Source: Latescibacteria bacterium UBA6620 (GTDB lineage Bacteria > Latescibacterota > UBA2968). From it: DNA of 12,909 nt. The notes under the pieces were generated by a model. That model was not told where the DNA came from, did not search any database, and saw only the letters and a list, made by a program, of their open reading frames with translations. The translations under genes were made by a program, and so were the position numbers. Within the stretch, counting starts at the first letter, position 1, and each line of letters begins with the position of its first letter. The DNA lies in assembly GCA_002433075.1 (NCBI GenBank), contig DJHM01000036.1, positions 1-12,909 on the forward strand. Direction: 5' to 3'. Below are positions 1 to 8,182 of this stretch, piece after piece.

Positions 1-150
1 TTAGGACTGGGAACAATCCTGGGGGGGTAGGTCAGTACGGTCGTACCTTAATCCCGTCTGGCCCGTTCCGGCGACAGCGCAGCCGGGCGAAGGCACTGGG
101 CACTTGCAGGACCGAGTCCAGGCCGAACCGCGAGCTGAACGACGTGCCCC

Positions 151-156
151 AGGGAG
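151..156 (+). promoter_or_regulatory. Ribosome binding site that fixes the start of the propeller gene
   Basis: AGGGAG lies 7 nt before the ATG at 164. The reading frame is open further upstream to 104, but the extra 20 residues are arginine-rich and unlike the family. The family-typical N-terminus (RELFLDTYLI) begins just after the ATG at 164. This site therefore supports 164 over 104 as the start. Confidence 0.7.
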
Positions 157-163
157 TGCATGG

Positions 164-1567
164 ATGAACATCGGAAAGAGACGGGAGCTTTTTCTCGACA
201 CCTACCTGATTGAGAGGCTGCAGGATACGAGACTCAAGCTTCACCCTCCCCGGCCAGCGGGGGTCGCCATCCATTTCGACAGGCCCTGGGAAGGACGACA
301 TTCTGGATATGTCACGGTGCTCAAGGATCAGGATGTCTACCGCATGTATTACCGCGGGTTGCCCGAGGCGGGTGAGCCGACCAACAGCATCAAGCAGGTT
401 GTCTGCTATGCCGAAAGTTCGGATGGGATCGCCTGGACGAAACCTGAGCTGAGGCTTTTCGAAACGCGAGGCACACTGGACAACAACGTAGTGTGGGCCG
501 ATGACGGCGACCTGTGTCACAACTTCAGCCCCTTCATCGACACCCGACCCGGCGTGGATCCCGGAGAGCGATACAAGGCCATCTGCGGAACGCAGGCGAC
601 CGGACTCGTGGTGTTGAGCTCATCCGACGGTATTCACTGGAGCCGGTGGATGCAGGAACCTGCCATCCCTACAGATCCCGACCTGATTCGGTTCGATTCG
701 CAAAATGTCGGATTTTGGTCGGAACACGAGGGCTGCTACGTCTGTTACTACCGGGTATGGCACGGGGGATACCTGAAGGGGCCCCGATCGATTGCGCGCC
801 AGACATCGCCGGATCTCGTCCATTGGACCCCGCAGGAAGAGATGGAGTTCGGGGCCGCGCCCATGGAGCATCTGTACATCAACCAGACGCATCCCTACTA
901 CCGTGCGCCCCATATCTACATCGCGCTACCCGCAAGGTTCATCACGGGGAAGACACTGCTCACCGATGAGGAGCTCGAGGAATTCGGTCTGCATCGGTTC
1001 GAAGACGGGAGATACGATGAGGCAAGGGGATGTAATGAGACCCTCTTCATGACCAGCCGAGGCCGAAATCTCTACGATCGAACGTTTATGGAAGGGTTCG
1101 TCCGGCCGGGACTCGATAGACGCAACTGGGTGAGTCGATGCAACTATGCGGCCCTGGGCATCGTGCCCACAGGAGGCGATGAGATGTCGCTCTACGTGGG
1201 CCGACACTTCGCCCAGCCCAGCGTGCATCTCGAGCGGCTCACGCTCCGGGTTGATGGGTTCGTGTCAGTGAATGCCCCCTATGGGGGCGGAGAGATGACG
1301 ACCCGGCCGTTTCAGTTCGAGGGTCGGGAGCTGCTCATCAACTATGCGACCGGAGCGGGCGGGTTCGTTCAGGTCGAGCTTCAGGATGAAGCAGGCACGC
1401 CGCTGTCAGGATACACCAGAGATGACTCGCTCCCGTCGACCGGGGATGAGACCGAACAGGTTGTGCGGTGGGAAAAAGGGTCCGATCTGGGCGGTCTCGA
1501 GGGCAGGTCGATTCGGTTGCGATTTCCGATGAGAGATGCCGATCTGTATTCGATCCGTTTTCGATGA
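164..1567 (+). CDS. Glycoside hydrolase-like five-bladed beta-propeller protein
   Basis: A 467-residue protein, probably acting on glycans or glycosides. What is seen: it opens with RELFLDTYLI, a start common in a large family of planctomycete, Lentisphaerae and Latescibacteria proteins. It then shows repeated propeller-like S-x-D-G-x-x-W motifs: SSDGIAW at residues 85-91, SSDGIHW at 153-159 and a variant SPDLVHW at 215-221. The many aromatic residues and short beta-rich segments fit a GH32/GH43/GH130-like propeller over roughly residues 1-350. The last 100 or so residues (from about 365 to 467) look like a C-terminal beta-sandwich. I see no signal peptide from the 164 start, so a cytoplasmic location is likely. 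The next gene starts 70 nt downstream on the same strand and encodes a sugar-acid dehydratase, which suggests this protein releases or handles its substrate. The catalytic acids cannot be assigned from sequence alone, and the protein may be non-catalytic. Fold-level call is fairly sure; substrate is unknown. Confidence 0.7.
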   Translation: MNIGKRRELFLDTYLIERLQDTRLKLHPPRPAGVAIHFDRPWEGRHSGYVTVLKDQDVYRMYYRGLPEAGEPTNSIKQVVCYAESSDGIAWTKPELRLFETRGTLDNNVVWADDGDLCHNFSPFIDTRPGVDPGERYKAICGTQATGLVVLSSSDGIHWSRWMQEPAIPTDPDLIRFDSQNVGFWSEHEGCYVCYYRVWHGGYLKGPRSIARQTSPDLVHWTPQEEMEFGAAPMEHLYINQTHPYYRAPHIYIALPARFITGKTLLTDEELEEFGLHRFEDGRYDEARGCNETLFMTSRGRNLYDRTFMEGFVRPGLDRRNWVSRCNYAALGIVPTGGDEMSLYVGRHFAQPSVHLERLTLRVDGFVSVNAPYGGGEMTTRPFQFEGRELLINYATGAGGFVQVELQDEAGTPLSGYTRDDSLPSTGDETEQVVRWEKGSDLGGLEGRSIRLRFPMRDADLYSIRFR

Positions 1568-1624
1568 AGAAGCAACATTGGCATCACCCAAGCAGGATCG
1601 GTAGGTGGACTGGGTTCACGCGAC

Positions 1625-1630
1625 AGGAGG
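1625..1630 (+). promoter_or_regulatory. Strong ribosome binding site of the dehydratase gene
   Basis: AGGAGG lies 7 nt before the ATG at 1638, a near-perfect Shine-Dalgarno sequence. With only 70 nt back to the preceding stop and no clear terminator in between, it fits co-transcription with the propeller gene. Confidence 0.7.
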
Positions 1631-1637
1631 AGACTGA

Positions 1638-2828
1638 ATGAAGATCAAGGAGATTCGGGCCGCTGCCATCCGGTCGCCCGAGGAGATCAGGCTCAACTGG
1701 AAGCACCCCAAACCCGACCCCGGTCGGCCGGGGCAAGGGGGCCATCGGGACACGTGGATCTGGGCCAACCCGATGTCCGGATACCCCCGACTCAAGGTCG
1801 ACCGCAGCCTCTGGCGCATGCCGCAATCTCCCCGCCTGGCCTGTGTCGTCACTGCCGAGGATGGCACGTGGGGTTTGGGGACCACGGACTACAGCGGGGC
1901 GGTCGCGCCCATCATCAACGACCAGTTCGCTCCGGTCCTCACCGGCGAGGAGTGCACGGCCACGGAGAAGCTGTGGGACATGATGTACCGCATGACCTCT
2001 CCCTACGGTCCGGGGCTGGCGAGCTGCGCCATCAGTGCGGTCGACATTGCGCTGTGGGACCTGAAGGGCAAGCTCCTCGGATGCCCCGTTTACACGCTTC
2101 TGGGAGGACCGGCGAGAGATCAGGTAACCTGCTACGCATCGGGCAACGACCCGGCGTGGCACGTGGAACAGGGATTCCGGGCGAGCAAGCTTTTCTGCCG
2201 GGCAGGCCCGGCCGACGCGGCGGCCGGGCTGGACATGAACGAAGACCTGGTGTCCACGGCCCGGGAGTCTATGCCAGCGGGGACCGATCTCATGCTGGAC
2301 TGCTGGATGGGGCTCGATCTGGAGTATACAGTGAGGCTGGCGGAACGGCTACGGCCCTACCGCTTGAAGTGGCTGGAGGACTGTCTGATGCCCGAAGACT
2401 ACGACGGCTACGCCGAGCTACGCCAGCGCATCCCCTGGCAGCCACTGGGTGCGGGCGAACACTGGTTCTCCACGTTGCCCTTCTTCTCCGCCGCCCACCG
2501 ACGGACCCTCGAGGTGCTCCAACCCGACATCAATTGGGTGGGCGGTATCACCGCGACGGCCAAGATCTGCCACTACGCGGAGGCGGCCGGGCTTTCCGTG
2601 ATCGACCATTGTGGTGGCAACACGGCCGAGGGCCAGCATATGGCAATGGCCATGCCCAGCACGCCAATGGCCGAATTCGGAATCGGCGTCTCCGGCGTGC
2701 CCATCCGCGAGTCCTTCCAGCGTTACCCGGGCACGGCCGTACCCGAGGATGGCTGCCTGGTCCCAAGCGACGCACCCGGCCTGGGCCTGGAGATCACGAA
2801 GGAGGCACTGGAGGCGGCCACGGCATAG
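1638..2828 (+). CDS. Enolase-superfamily sugar-acid dehydratase, L-rhamnonate dehydratase-like
   Basis: A 396-residue member of the mandelate racemase/muconate lactonizing group. Such enzymes abstract the proton alpha to a carboxylate with Mg2+ and here probably dehydrate an aldonate to a 2-keto-3-deoxy acid. Seen: an N-terminal capping domain (about 1-130), then the TIM barrel with the three expected metal ligands D221 (LMLDCWM), E247 (LKWLED) and E274 (GAGEHW). A catalytic His-Asp dyad fits H324 (VIDH) and D297 (QPDINW). H275 directly follows the third ligand, as in RhmD. From memory, E. coli RhmD shares the stretches MLDCWM, PYxLKWxE and GEH, a YATG/YASG pair and an N-terminal HW/TW...PMSxY block, so the RhmD subgroup is favoured. 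Related aldonates such as L-lyxonate, L-mannonate or L-fuconate-type acids are alternatives. The gene is probably co-transcribed with the propeller gene upstream. It stops with TAG, which shows that TAG terminates translation here. Family sure, substrate inferred. Confidence 0.85.
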   Translation: MKIKEIRAAAIRSPEEIRLNWKHPKPDPGRPGQGGHRDTWIWANPMSGYPRLKVDRSLWRMPQSPRLACVVTAEDGTWGLGTTDYSGAVAPIINDQFAPVLTGEECTATEKLWDMMYRMTSPYGPGLASCAISAVDIALWDLKGKLLGCPVYTLLGGPARDQVTCYASGNDPAWHVEQGFRASKLFCRAGPADAAAGLDMNEDLVSTARESMPAGTDLMLDCWMGLDLEYTVRLAERLRPYRLKWLEDCLMPEDYDGYAELRQRIPWQPLGAGEHWFSTLPFFSAAHRRTLEVLQPDINWVGGITATAKICHYAEAAGLSVIDHCGGNTAEGQHMAMAMPSTPMAEFGIGVSGVPIRESFQRYPGTAVPEDGCLVPSDAPGLGLEITKEALEAATA

Positions 2829-2995
2829 AATTCAATAGTTGTGAGGCTGCATACCTATCCTTTGGCAGCAACTCTATTCTCTATCCGTTCTGTTCACCGC
2901 TTTATTTCTGGTGCCGTATAGGGTGTCGTCCATGATTCCGGTTGAATTTGATCTGCAAGAGGTCATTTACGCTTCTCTTAGGCTTGGTAAAGGCG
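2829..2995. other. Convergent intergenic gap between two enolase-superfamily genes
   Basis: This 167-nt gap is clearly more AT-rich than its coding neighbours. It contains a weak hairpin (GCTGC at 2846-2850 with GCAGC at 2865-2869) followed by a pyrimidine-rich tract, a poor candidate for a terminator of the plus-strand gene. No convincing GC-rich stem with a U run is visible for either gene. Confidence 0.4.
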
Positions 2996-4168
2996 CTATA
3001 TCGTCGCAATCGTTCGCGCTTCAATCTGATCCCAGTCGATCTCCCGTCCCAGCCCCGGTGTCTGGGGGACATACATAAATCCGTCTCGTATCTCCATCGT
3101 ATCACGAATCAAGCCTGAAAACGATGCCGACCTCGCTCGGTCAGCTCGTGTCGGTGGCCACGCGGAAACTTCCCACCAGTCATCGTTACGAATCGCCGCA
3201 GCGACGTGAGGGTTCCCTCCGTGCGCATTCTTCCCGAACATCTCGGCAAGGTTGGCCAGCTTCATCTGTCCCGTGATACCCAAACCTGACTGTCGCACGA
3301 TATCGATCGCACCCGTGGCAAGGTACTGCTTCGCAAGGTATGGATTCCCCTTGATCGACTCCATCGCCATGACCGGCAGATCGACCGCATCTGACAGTCG
3401 CTTCAGCCCGTCGATGTCGAACTCCTGCAGCGGCTCCTCGATCCACAGGTAGTCCAGCTCCTCGAGTCTGCGAGAAACCTGAATCGCCTCTTCGACCGAA
3501 TACTGTTGAACAGGATCGTGCATCAGGACCATGTCGTCCCCGACCAAGTCCCGAATCTCCTTGGCCAGGGCGAGGTTCGTCTCGACGCCCAGCGTCGAAT
3601 GGTCCTTGAACCCGTGGAACCCATCGTCGATCGCGCGCTGAACGGACTTCAACGTGTCTTCATACGCTATGCCCTGCTCCGTAAGGTAGGCGGGCATACG
3701 ATCCCTGAATCCGCCCAGCAATTTGTGTACGGGCAGTTTTGCCCGGAGCCCCGCAAGGTCCCACATCAGCTCATCGATCAGCGCCAGCGGTTCCGTCCAC
3801 TCATACATATGGAAGTACCGCCGCGCCATCCACATCTTGTGCCACATATACTCGCGGTTCAGAGCGTCCTGGCCGACCAGCTCCTGTTCCCACTGAAGCT
3901 TGAACGTCCGCGCCTCCCACTCCAGATCCTCTCGGCCCCATCCCGTGGCAAAGGACCCGATCGTCTCGATATTCTCATCAGTACGGATGCGAAGCAGACA
4001 CGCGTAAGCCGGCCGTGCTTCAAGACGAAGGCCCTCCCCATTGAACAGCCGATACGAGAACCGCACCTTGTGTGACCCAGGATACTCCCGCATCGTCCGC
4101 ATCGGACGCCACTCGGGTTCGACGGGGTCCCCTTCGAGGATCTGGAAGCTGATAGATTCGATTTTCAT
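2996..4168 (-). CDS. Mandelate racemase/muconate lactonizing enzyme family protein (second paralogue)
   Basis: A 390-residue enolase-superfamily protein, distant from the RhmD-like neighbour. Seen: a capping domain to about residue 140, then the barrel with metal ligands D218 (LMHDPVQQY), E244 (LWIEEPLQ) and E270 (VMAMES). A possible catalytic lysine is K188 (GFKDH), and H316 (NAHGGNP) is the candidate base on the far side of the barrel. The pattern K / D-E-E / H fits the mandelate racemase type, which catalyses racemisation, epimerisation or dehydration of hydroxy acids. The C-terminal segment contains PGLGREIDWD, a common lid motif of sugar-acid dehydratases. The start at 4168 has only a weak SD-like AAAGG 6 nt upstream. 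It points towards the RhmD-like gene and is separated from it by 167 nt, so the two are transcribed independently. It stops with TAG. Substrate unknown; galactarate-, gluconate- or fuconate-type acids are all possible. Confidence 0.8.
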   Translation of the reverse strand: MKIESISFQILEGDPVEPEWRPMRTMREYPGSHKVRFSYRLFNGEGLRLEARPAYACLLRIRTDENIETIGSFATGWGREDLEWEARTFKLQWEQELVGQDALNREYMWHKMWMARRYFHMYEWTEPLALIDELMWDLAGLRAKLPVHKLLGGFRDRMPAYLTEQGIAYEDTLKSVQRAIDDGFHGFKDHSTLGVETNLALAKEIRDLVGDDMVLMHDPVQQYSVEEAIQVSRRLEELDYLWIEEPLQEFDIDGLKRLSDAVDLPVMAMESIKGNPYLAKQYLATGAIDIVRQSGLGITGQMKLANLAEMFGKNAHGGNPHVAAAIRNDDWWEVSAWPPTRADRARSASFSGLIRDTMEIRDGFMYVPQTPGLGREIDWDQIEARTIATI

Positions 4169-4229
4169 GGGTTGCCTTTGCTCCGTTGTAGAAGGTTAAG
4201 AAGAGAGCGTATCTGCCATCCGGGCCCGT

Positions 4230-4255
4230 CCTCCGCAGTAGCACTGCTACGGAGG
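4230..4255. repeat. Imperfect palindrome, intergenic element A
   Basis: CCTCC at 4230-4234 pairs with GGAGG at 4251-4255, and GTAGC at 4238-4242 pairs with GCTAC at 4246-4250 around a 3-nt loop. Three unpaired bases (GCA) sit on the left arm. No U run follows on either strand, so it is not a typical terminator. It resembles, in arm composition, the palindromes at 8141-8178 and 11594-11624. Confidence 0.5.
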
Positions 4256-4304
4256 GTGGACGTTGTGCCGAGCAAGGATCGATTTTCCCATTCCGCGGGG
4301 ATCG

Positions 4305-4394
4305 ATTCCAATCCCAATCGACTTCCCGTCCGAGTCCGGGGTCCGCGGCATACGTGTAACCATCACGGGCCTCGAGCATCTCCCGGATCAGTAC
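4305..4394 (-). pseudogene. Remnant of the C-terminal end of an enolase-superfamily gene
   Basis: Minus-strand translation gives LIREMLEARDG, then PGLGREVDWDWN. It lines up with LIRDTMEIRDG...PGLGREIDWDQI at the end of the intact neighbour (residues 353-382, coded at about 3020-3112). By eye roughly 17 of 29 positions agree with one gap. DNA agreement is also visible between about 4311-4340 and 3030-3060. The frame upstream (4395-4460) does not match the family, and no barrel motifs (D-E-E ligands) are present. Only about 30 codons of a former gene therefore survive. It is probably the tail of a tandem duplicate or a related paralogue, most of which has been deleted. It lies just upstream of the intact gene on the same strand. 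Confidence 0.65.
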
Positions 4395-4736
4395 GAATGT
4401 AGAAGGTCTCAGAGATTCTCTGGTGTCATGTTCGTCCAGGCAGAGCGCCCGCTCGGGCACGTTGCGGAAGGTCTTCCCGAGTACCCGAAAGAATCCCGCC
4501 GTTCAATCGCCCTACCCTTTATCGCTCTCGCGAGGTTCTGTGCCAAGCTGTGGACGATCTCGACTTGCGGCATTTCGCGCCACCGCACGATGATAGCCCG
4601 TTGAATATAACTGAAGTTCGTGCGCTGTCCATGGTGGGCGAGTGCCGCCAGAATCGGGCGGCTACAACTCTTCACAGAGATCTGGAGAAGCCGCAAGGTC
4701 ACGATCATGCCTATTACAGTGACCTATCCATTGCGA

Positions 4737-4765
4737 AGCCCCCTCCTGTACTGGAAAAGGGGGCT
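4737..4765. terminator. Hairpin downstream of the amidohydrolase gene, possible terminator
   Basis: AGCCCCCT (4737-4744) and AGGGGGCT (4758-4765) form a perfect 8-bp, GC-rich stem with a 13-nt loop. It lies 83 nt beyond the stop codon of the minus-strand amidohydrolase. There is no U run after the stem when read on the minus strand, so factor-independent termination is doubtful. It could be an RNA-stabilising or processed 3' structure. Confidence 0.3.
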
Positions 4766-4847
4766 ATCACAACTCTACCTTCAGCGAACTTCTTGCGAAT
4801 CCACTTTCAAGGGCGTGGTCTGACTCGGATGTGAACAGACTACGCTG

Positions 4848-6146
4848 TCAGGCTTTTGGCGAGATTCGCTTCGCCCAATGCAGTGCCATCTGGCGCCCCC
4901 AGGGATCGTCACGCCACCCGGAATCGTGGAATTCCTGCAAGAGGGCGGCAGGCTGGTCGTAGTCGACCCCGGCGCGAACTACGTGCTCAATCTCGGGTTG
5001 ATCGGGGATGGTTGCCGTCAGATCCCCGCGGACGATCGCGATATCAGCGGCGCTCCCGGTCCGAAGGCGTCCCAGCTCGGGACGCTCGCAGAAATCGGCA
5101 GCGTCAGAGGTGGCCGCGCGCAGCGCACCCAGAGGCGAAAGGCCGGCTTCGACCAACAGCGTGAGCTCACGCCAGAGGCTTTGACCGGGCAAAATGCCGC
5201 CACACGGTGTGTCGCTGCCAGCCAGGACGGGTACATCTCTTTCCAGCAGCAGCCCCTGGAACCGCACGGCCGCTTCCGTCGCGCGTCGCCAGACCTCGCC
5301 GGTTTCGGGATCGGGGTCGGCCGATGACCACGTGAGGAGATCACCGGGGACGAAGCGGCTCTCTTCATCGTAGGGGTCCTGCAGCCGCCGGCGCCACTGG
5401 CTGTCCCAATAGGCCAGCGTGGGCGTGGATACGATTCCCAGTTCAGCGATTTCGTCGGCGACTTGCAGCTGGCGGTCCCAGGTCTGGCAAAAGTCCTGAT
5501 CTCCCCAGACGTAGAGCCAGCCGGATGGGCGATCGGGCCAGACGTCGGCGAGGATTCCGTCGAGATGGTAAAACTCGTCGACGCCCGCGCGACCGGCGAC
5601 GAGCACGCCGTGCGGCAGGCAGTGCATGGACACCTTGAGCCCCGCCGCGTGACTCGCCTCGACCATCGGAGCAATCCATTCGGCGGCAATGCTGGCGTAA
5701 AGCTTGATCGCGTCGACACCGGAACTGGCCGTCTCACGCACGGCTACGGCGGCGGCGTCCACATCGGTGATGGTGCGAGCGACCAGTGGATGGCCTGGAG
5801 GGTCGCCGTCCAACAGCGGGCCCATGCAGAGGATGCGCGGCCAGGTCTCTTTCGGCCACGCCTCTCGACACTGAAGGATCCAGTCGAGGTCATTGCCCGT
5901 ATCCCGAACGGTGGTCACTCCATAGGCGAGAAAGGCGGGCCCTTGCCATCGCATGAAGTGCATATGCGTGTCTATCAGACCCGGGATGATCGTACAGCCG
6001 GGATGCCGGATCAGAGGGAGGTCGCTCGGGACTGCGTTCAGTTTCACCAGACCCGTAATCGAATCCCCCTCAACGATGACGGCGTGGTCGTGGAGGACCG
6101 TGTCCCCATCGTAGATACGGTCAGCGGAGTAGGCTCGGACACTCAT
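4848..6146 (-). CDS. Metal-dependent amidohydrolase, imidazolonepropionase-like
   Basis: A 432-residue protein of the amidohydrolase superfamily, which hydrolyses C-N or ester bonds at a one- or two-metal centre in a TIM barrel. Seen: a small N-terminal beta domain, then the signature PGLIDTHMH with metal ligands H61 and H63. A candidate carboxylated bridging lysine is K148 (DAIKLYAS). Further ligands are H175 (SMHC) and H194 (EFYH), and the catalytic aspartate is D312 (AGSDTP). The C-terminal strand block with LRTGSAADIAIVRGDL (361-376) is the usual return to the beta domain. The full set of ligands implies an active binuclear enzyme of the imidazolonepropionase/prolidase (Sgx9260-like) type. 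Substrate cannot be told: N-acyl amino acids, dipeptides, or cyclic imides and lactones are possible. No signal peptide is seen. The start at 6146 has no good SD. The gene lies 113 nt downstream of the broken kinase gene on the same strand. Confidence 0.85.
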   Translation of the reverse strand: MSVRAYSADRIYDGDTVLHDHAVIVEGDSITGLVKLNAVPSDLPLIRHPGCTIIPGLIDTHMHFMRWQGPAFLAYGVTTVRDTGNDLDWILQCREAWPKETWPRILCMGPLLDGDPPGHPLVARTITDVDAAAVAVRETASSGVDAIKLYASIAAEWIAPMVEASHAAGLKVSMHCLPHGVLVAGRAGVDEFYHLDGILADVWPDRPSGWLYVWGDQDFCQTWDRQLQVADEIAELGIVSTPTLAYWDSQWRRRLQDPYDEESRFVPGDLLTWSSADPDPETGEVWRRATEAAVRFQGLLLERDVPVLAGSDTPCGGILPGQSLWRELTLLVEAGLSPLGALRAATSDAADFCERPELGRLRTGSAADIAIVRGDLTATIPDQPEIEHVVRAGVDYDQPAALLQEFHDSGWRDDPWGRQMALHWAKRISPKA

Positions 6147-6259
6147 ACGTTCGCTTCAGAATCATGAACACCACGACGGAGGTCGTCAGGCGAAGTGTGG
6201 TTAAGCGGTCGATGGCCAATTGACCTGAGGATGTAGTCATGCTGCCTCATCATCGCACG

Positions 6260-7976
6260 TCACGATTCGTAATGTGCCGGGAGCGTTACAGTGAACGTAG
6301 TGCCTTGGCCAACTTCGCTGACTACGGAGATGGCGCCTCCGAGCAACTCTGCGAATCGCTTCGTAACCGACAACCCAAGCCCGGTTCCTTTGTGGTCCGC
6401 GTCGCTGCCCCTGACCTGTCGATACTCGTCGAAGATGGTGGGGAGCTCCTCGGCCGGTATCCCTTTACCCGTATCAGATACGGAGGTCGTGAGGTCCCTC
6501 CTGCGCTAAAGCTTCGGAGGGCGAGCGTGAATCGTGAGTTGGGGTAGCGGCCGACTGATTCCCCTTCTCGCTTCGTGCGGTGACGGTAATCGTTCCACTC
6601 TCGGTGAACTTGATGGCATTGCTCAACAGGTTGATGATCATCTGCTGGAGCCGGACTTTGTCGGTGTTCGCTTCCTCGATGTCTTCAGCCACGTCCTGGA
6701 CCAGCTCCACGCCCTACCCTACCAGTGGCGACACGGTCGAGACGCAGAGGTCGACCATCTCTGCGACGCCAAACTTTCCGGGGGTGATATCCATCTGACC
6801 GGCCTCGATCTTCGACAGGTCGAGCAGATCGTTGACGATCGACAGAAGGTGGTCCGATGCCTGATCGACCTTCTCGAGGTTCTCTTTCTGGCGATCCGCC
6901 AGGTTTTCCAATCGGCGCAGGAGCAGATTCGTGAAGCCCTTGATGGCGTTCATAGGCGTGCGGATCTCGTGAACCGTGGACGCAAAGAAGGCGGACTTGA
7001 GCTCCGACTGCTGCTGAATATCGCGGATGTCCAGGTAACGGGCGTAACCGAGCGCGACGGCATCGGCAAACTCGCGGAGGGTGACGACTTCGTCCTCGGT
7101 GAAGCTGTCACGCTCGGACGCTGTGAGGCGTAGCCGCCCGTAGGCACCGGCGGGGACCTCCACGATTGCCTGACCCTCGCTGGTACCCTGCCACGGCTCC
7201 CCGGCGATAAATCGTTCAACGGTCTGTTCGATAACGATCGGGAATGGCGCGGCAACGTTGTAAGAACGTGGTGCCACCGTGCCAGTCGGGTCGAGCCGAT
7301 AGGTTTTGTACTTGAACCCGGTCTGCTCGAACATCTCCATCGTAGGGTTCTCGACCGGCTCGCCGAGCACGTCTATCTCGCAGCCGTCGAACGTCAGGTC
7401 CACCGTCTTCAGGCTTTCAGTCAGCAGCGATAAAATGCGCTCGAAGTCCGACGCTTCGTCCATTGACTGTACTTCGGCGCGAAGCCGCTGGACGGATGCA
7501 TCAACGGCGAGGCGGCGATTCTGTGCTTCCTTCTCTTGGAGTTCCTTCTACCGCGAGTGCGCATATCCGAAGACCTCACCGAATCGCTTGATGCTCATCA
7601 GATATTCGTGTGCGATAGGTTCACGAGAACCAACGAGGACATTTCCTCGGTCAAAGTAGATCGCGTAGCTATCGACTTTCGTCGGCCACTCCTCCACGGG
7701 CAGAGACTCAGCCGGATGCCCACGACTCATGGCATCGCGCCAATTGGACTTGAGTTCTTCCCCTTCCGCGCGGGAATGGTAGTAGTCTTCGACCCGAAGT
7801 CGTGCCTGCCAGCCAGGCGAGTCATCAAGGGCAGGTCGTTCTCTCAAGTAAGGTTCCAACGCTCGACCCGCTTCGGTCGTTGCCCAGATCTCCGACTCCG
7901 ATTCCGAAAGGTGTATGCTGATCCCCGAATAGATTAGGTTCAACCCCAAGCCGCTCAGCTCACGATACACCGCCAC
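6260..7976 (-). pseudogene. Sensor histidine kinase gene broken by two in-frame TAG codons and a frameshift
   Basis: Read together, the pieces make a cytoplasmic-looking kinase. An N-terminal sensor domain runs from 7976 to 7551. A coiled-coil-like linker (KELQEKEAQNRRL) follows, then a second sensor region that could be GAF-like (about 7460-7050). The HisKA box is VHEIRTPMNAIKGF, with the phospho-acceptor His codon at 6969-6971. The HATPase N box is NLLSNAIKFT (about 6600-6630), followed by G1 DTGKGIP (about 6455-6475) and G2 GTGLGLS, with TGA at 6260-6262. The damage: TAG at 7548-7550 between the sensor domain and linker; TAG at 6714-6716 between HisKA and HATPase, both in the same frame as the flanking homology; and a frame change between 6508 and 6474, before the G1 box. 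Frame use upstream of 7976 is also unclear. Without translation of all pieces no kinase activity is expected. No response regulator gene is nearby. Sequencing error could explain one lesion but hardly three. Confidence 0.75.
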
Positions 7977-8086
7977 GCCTCCGTCTCCGGATCGGGTGTG
8001 GTGACCAGGAGCGTGTCCAGGGCGTAGGCCTGGTGGGTTAGGAGCAGGAGGCAGAAGACAGATGACAGAAGACGGAGGACGGAGAA

Positions 8087-8126
8087 CCCTTCGGTACGCC
8101 TGCTTCGCAGATTACTCAGGGCAGGC
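8087..8126. repeat. 40-nt direct repeat, copy 1
   Basis: Begins CCCTTCGGTACGCCTGC and ends ACTCAGGGCAGGC. It matches copy 2 at 8183-8222 at 35 of 40 positions. Its pattern (CCCTTCG...CTCAGG.CAGGC) is like short dispersed repeats found in intergenic DNA of many environmental genomes. Confidence 0.75.
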
Positions 8127-8140
8127 AGTGGACGGTCGGC

Positions 8141-8178
8141 CCGCCTTCGCCACTTCGTGGCTATGGCGAGGCAGGCGG
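8141..8178. repeat. Imperfect palindrome, intergenic element B
   Basis: Left arm CCGCCTTCGCC (8141-8151) and right arm GGCGAGGCAGGCGG (8165-8178) are complementary apart from a 3-nt insertion in the right arm and one mismatch. A small inner stem CCAC/GTGG (8150-8153, 8157-8160) competes with it. It lies between the two 40-nt direct repeats, so repeat-palindrome-repeat forms one composite block. Confidence 0.5.
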
Positions 8179-8182
8179 TGGG

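Larger units (their letters stand above)
4169..4847. other. Gene-poor region with one gene remnant and two hairpins
   Basis: These 679 nt hold no intact gene that I recognise. The open frames on both strands have arginine-rich, low-complexity products with no family look. What can be supported is the eroded C-terminus of an enolase-superfamily gene (4305-4394, minus strand), an imperfect palindrome (4230-4255) and a perfect 8-bp stem hairpin (4737-4765). The rest, about 4400-4730, looks like decayed sequence; I could not match it to a protein. Confidence 0.6.

Noticed and set aside
1754..2935. A long 393-codon plus-strand frame overlapping the RhmD-like gene
   Set aside because: It is a shadow in the wrong frame of a GC-rich gene. 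Its product is rich in Arg, Gly and His with no domain, while the overlapping frame has a complete enzyme.
4550..4834. A 94-codon plus-strand frame in the gene-poor region
   Set aside because: It has no ribosome binding site, no recognisable motif and runs through the 4737-4765 hairpin; coding is unlikely.
6714..7550. TAG recoded as an amino acid (amber suppression or a changed genetic code) in the histidine kinase
   Set aside because: Two intact genes in the window, the RhmD-like gene (TAG at 2826-2828) and the second enolase-superfamily gene (TAG at 2996-2998), stop with TAG just where their family should end. The kinase also carries a frameshift, which recoding would not explain.
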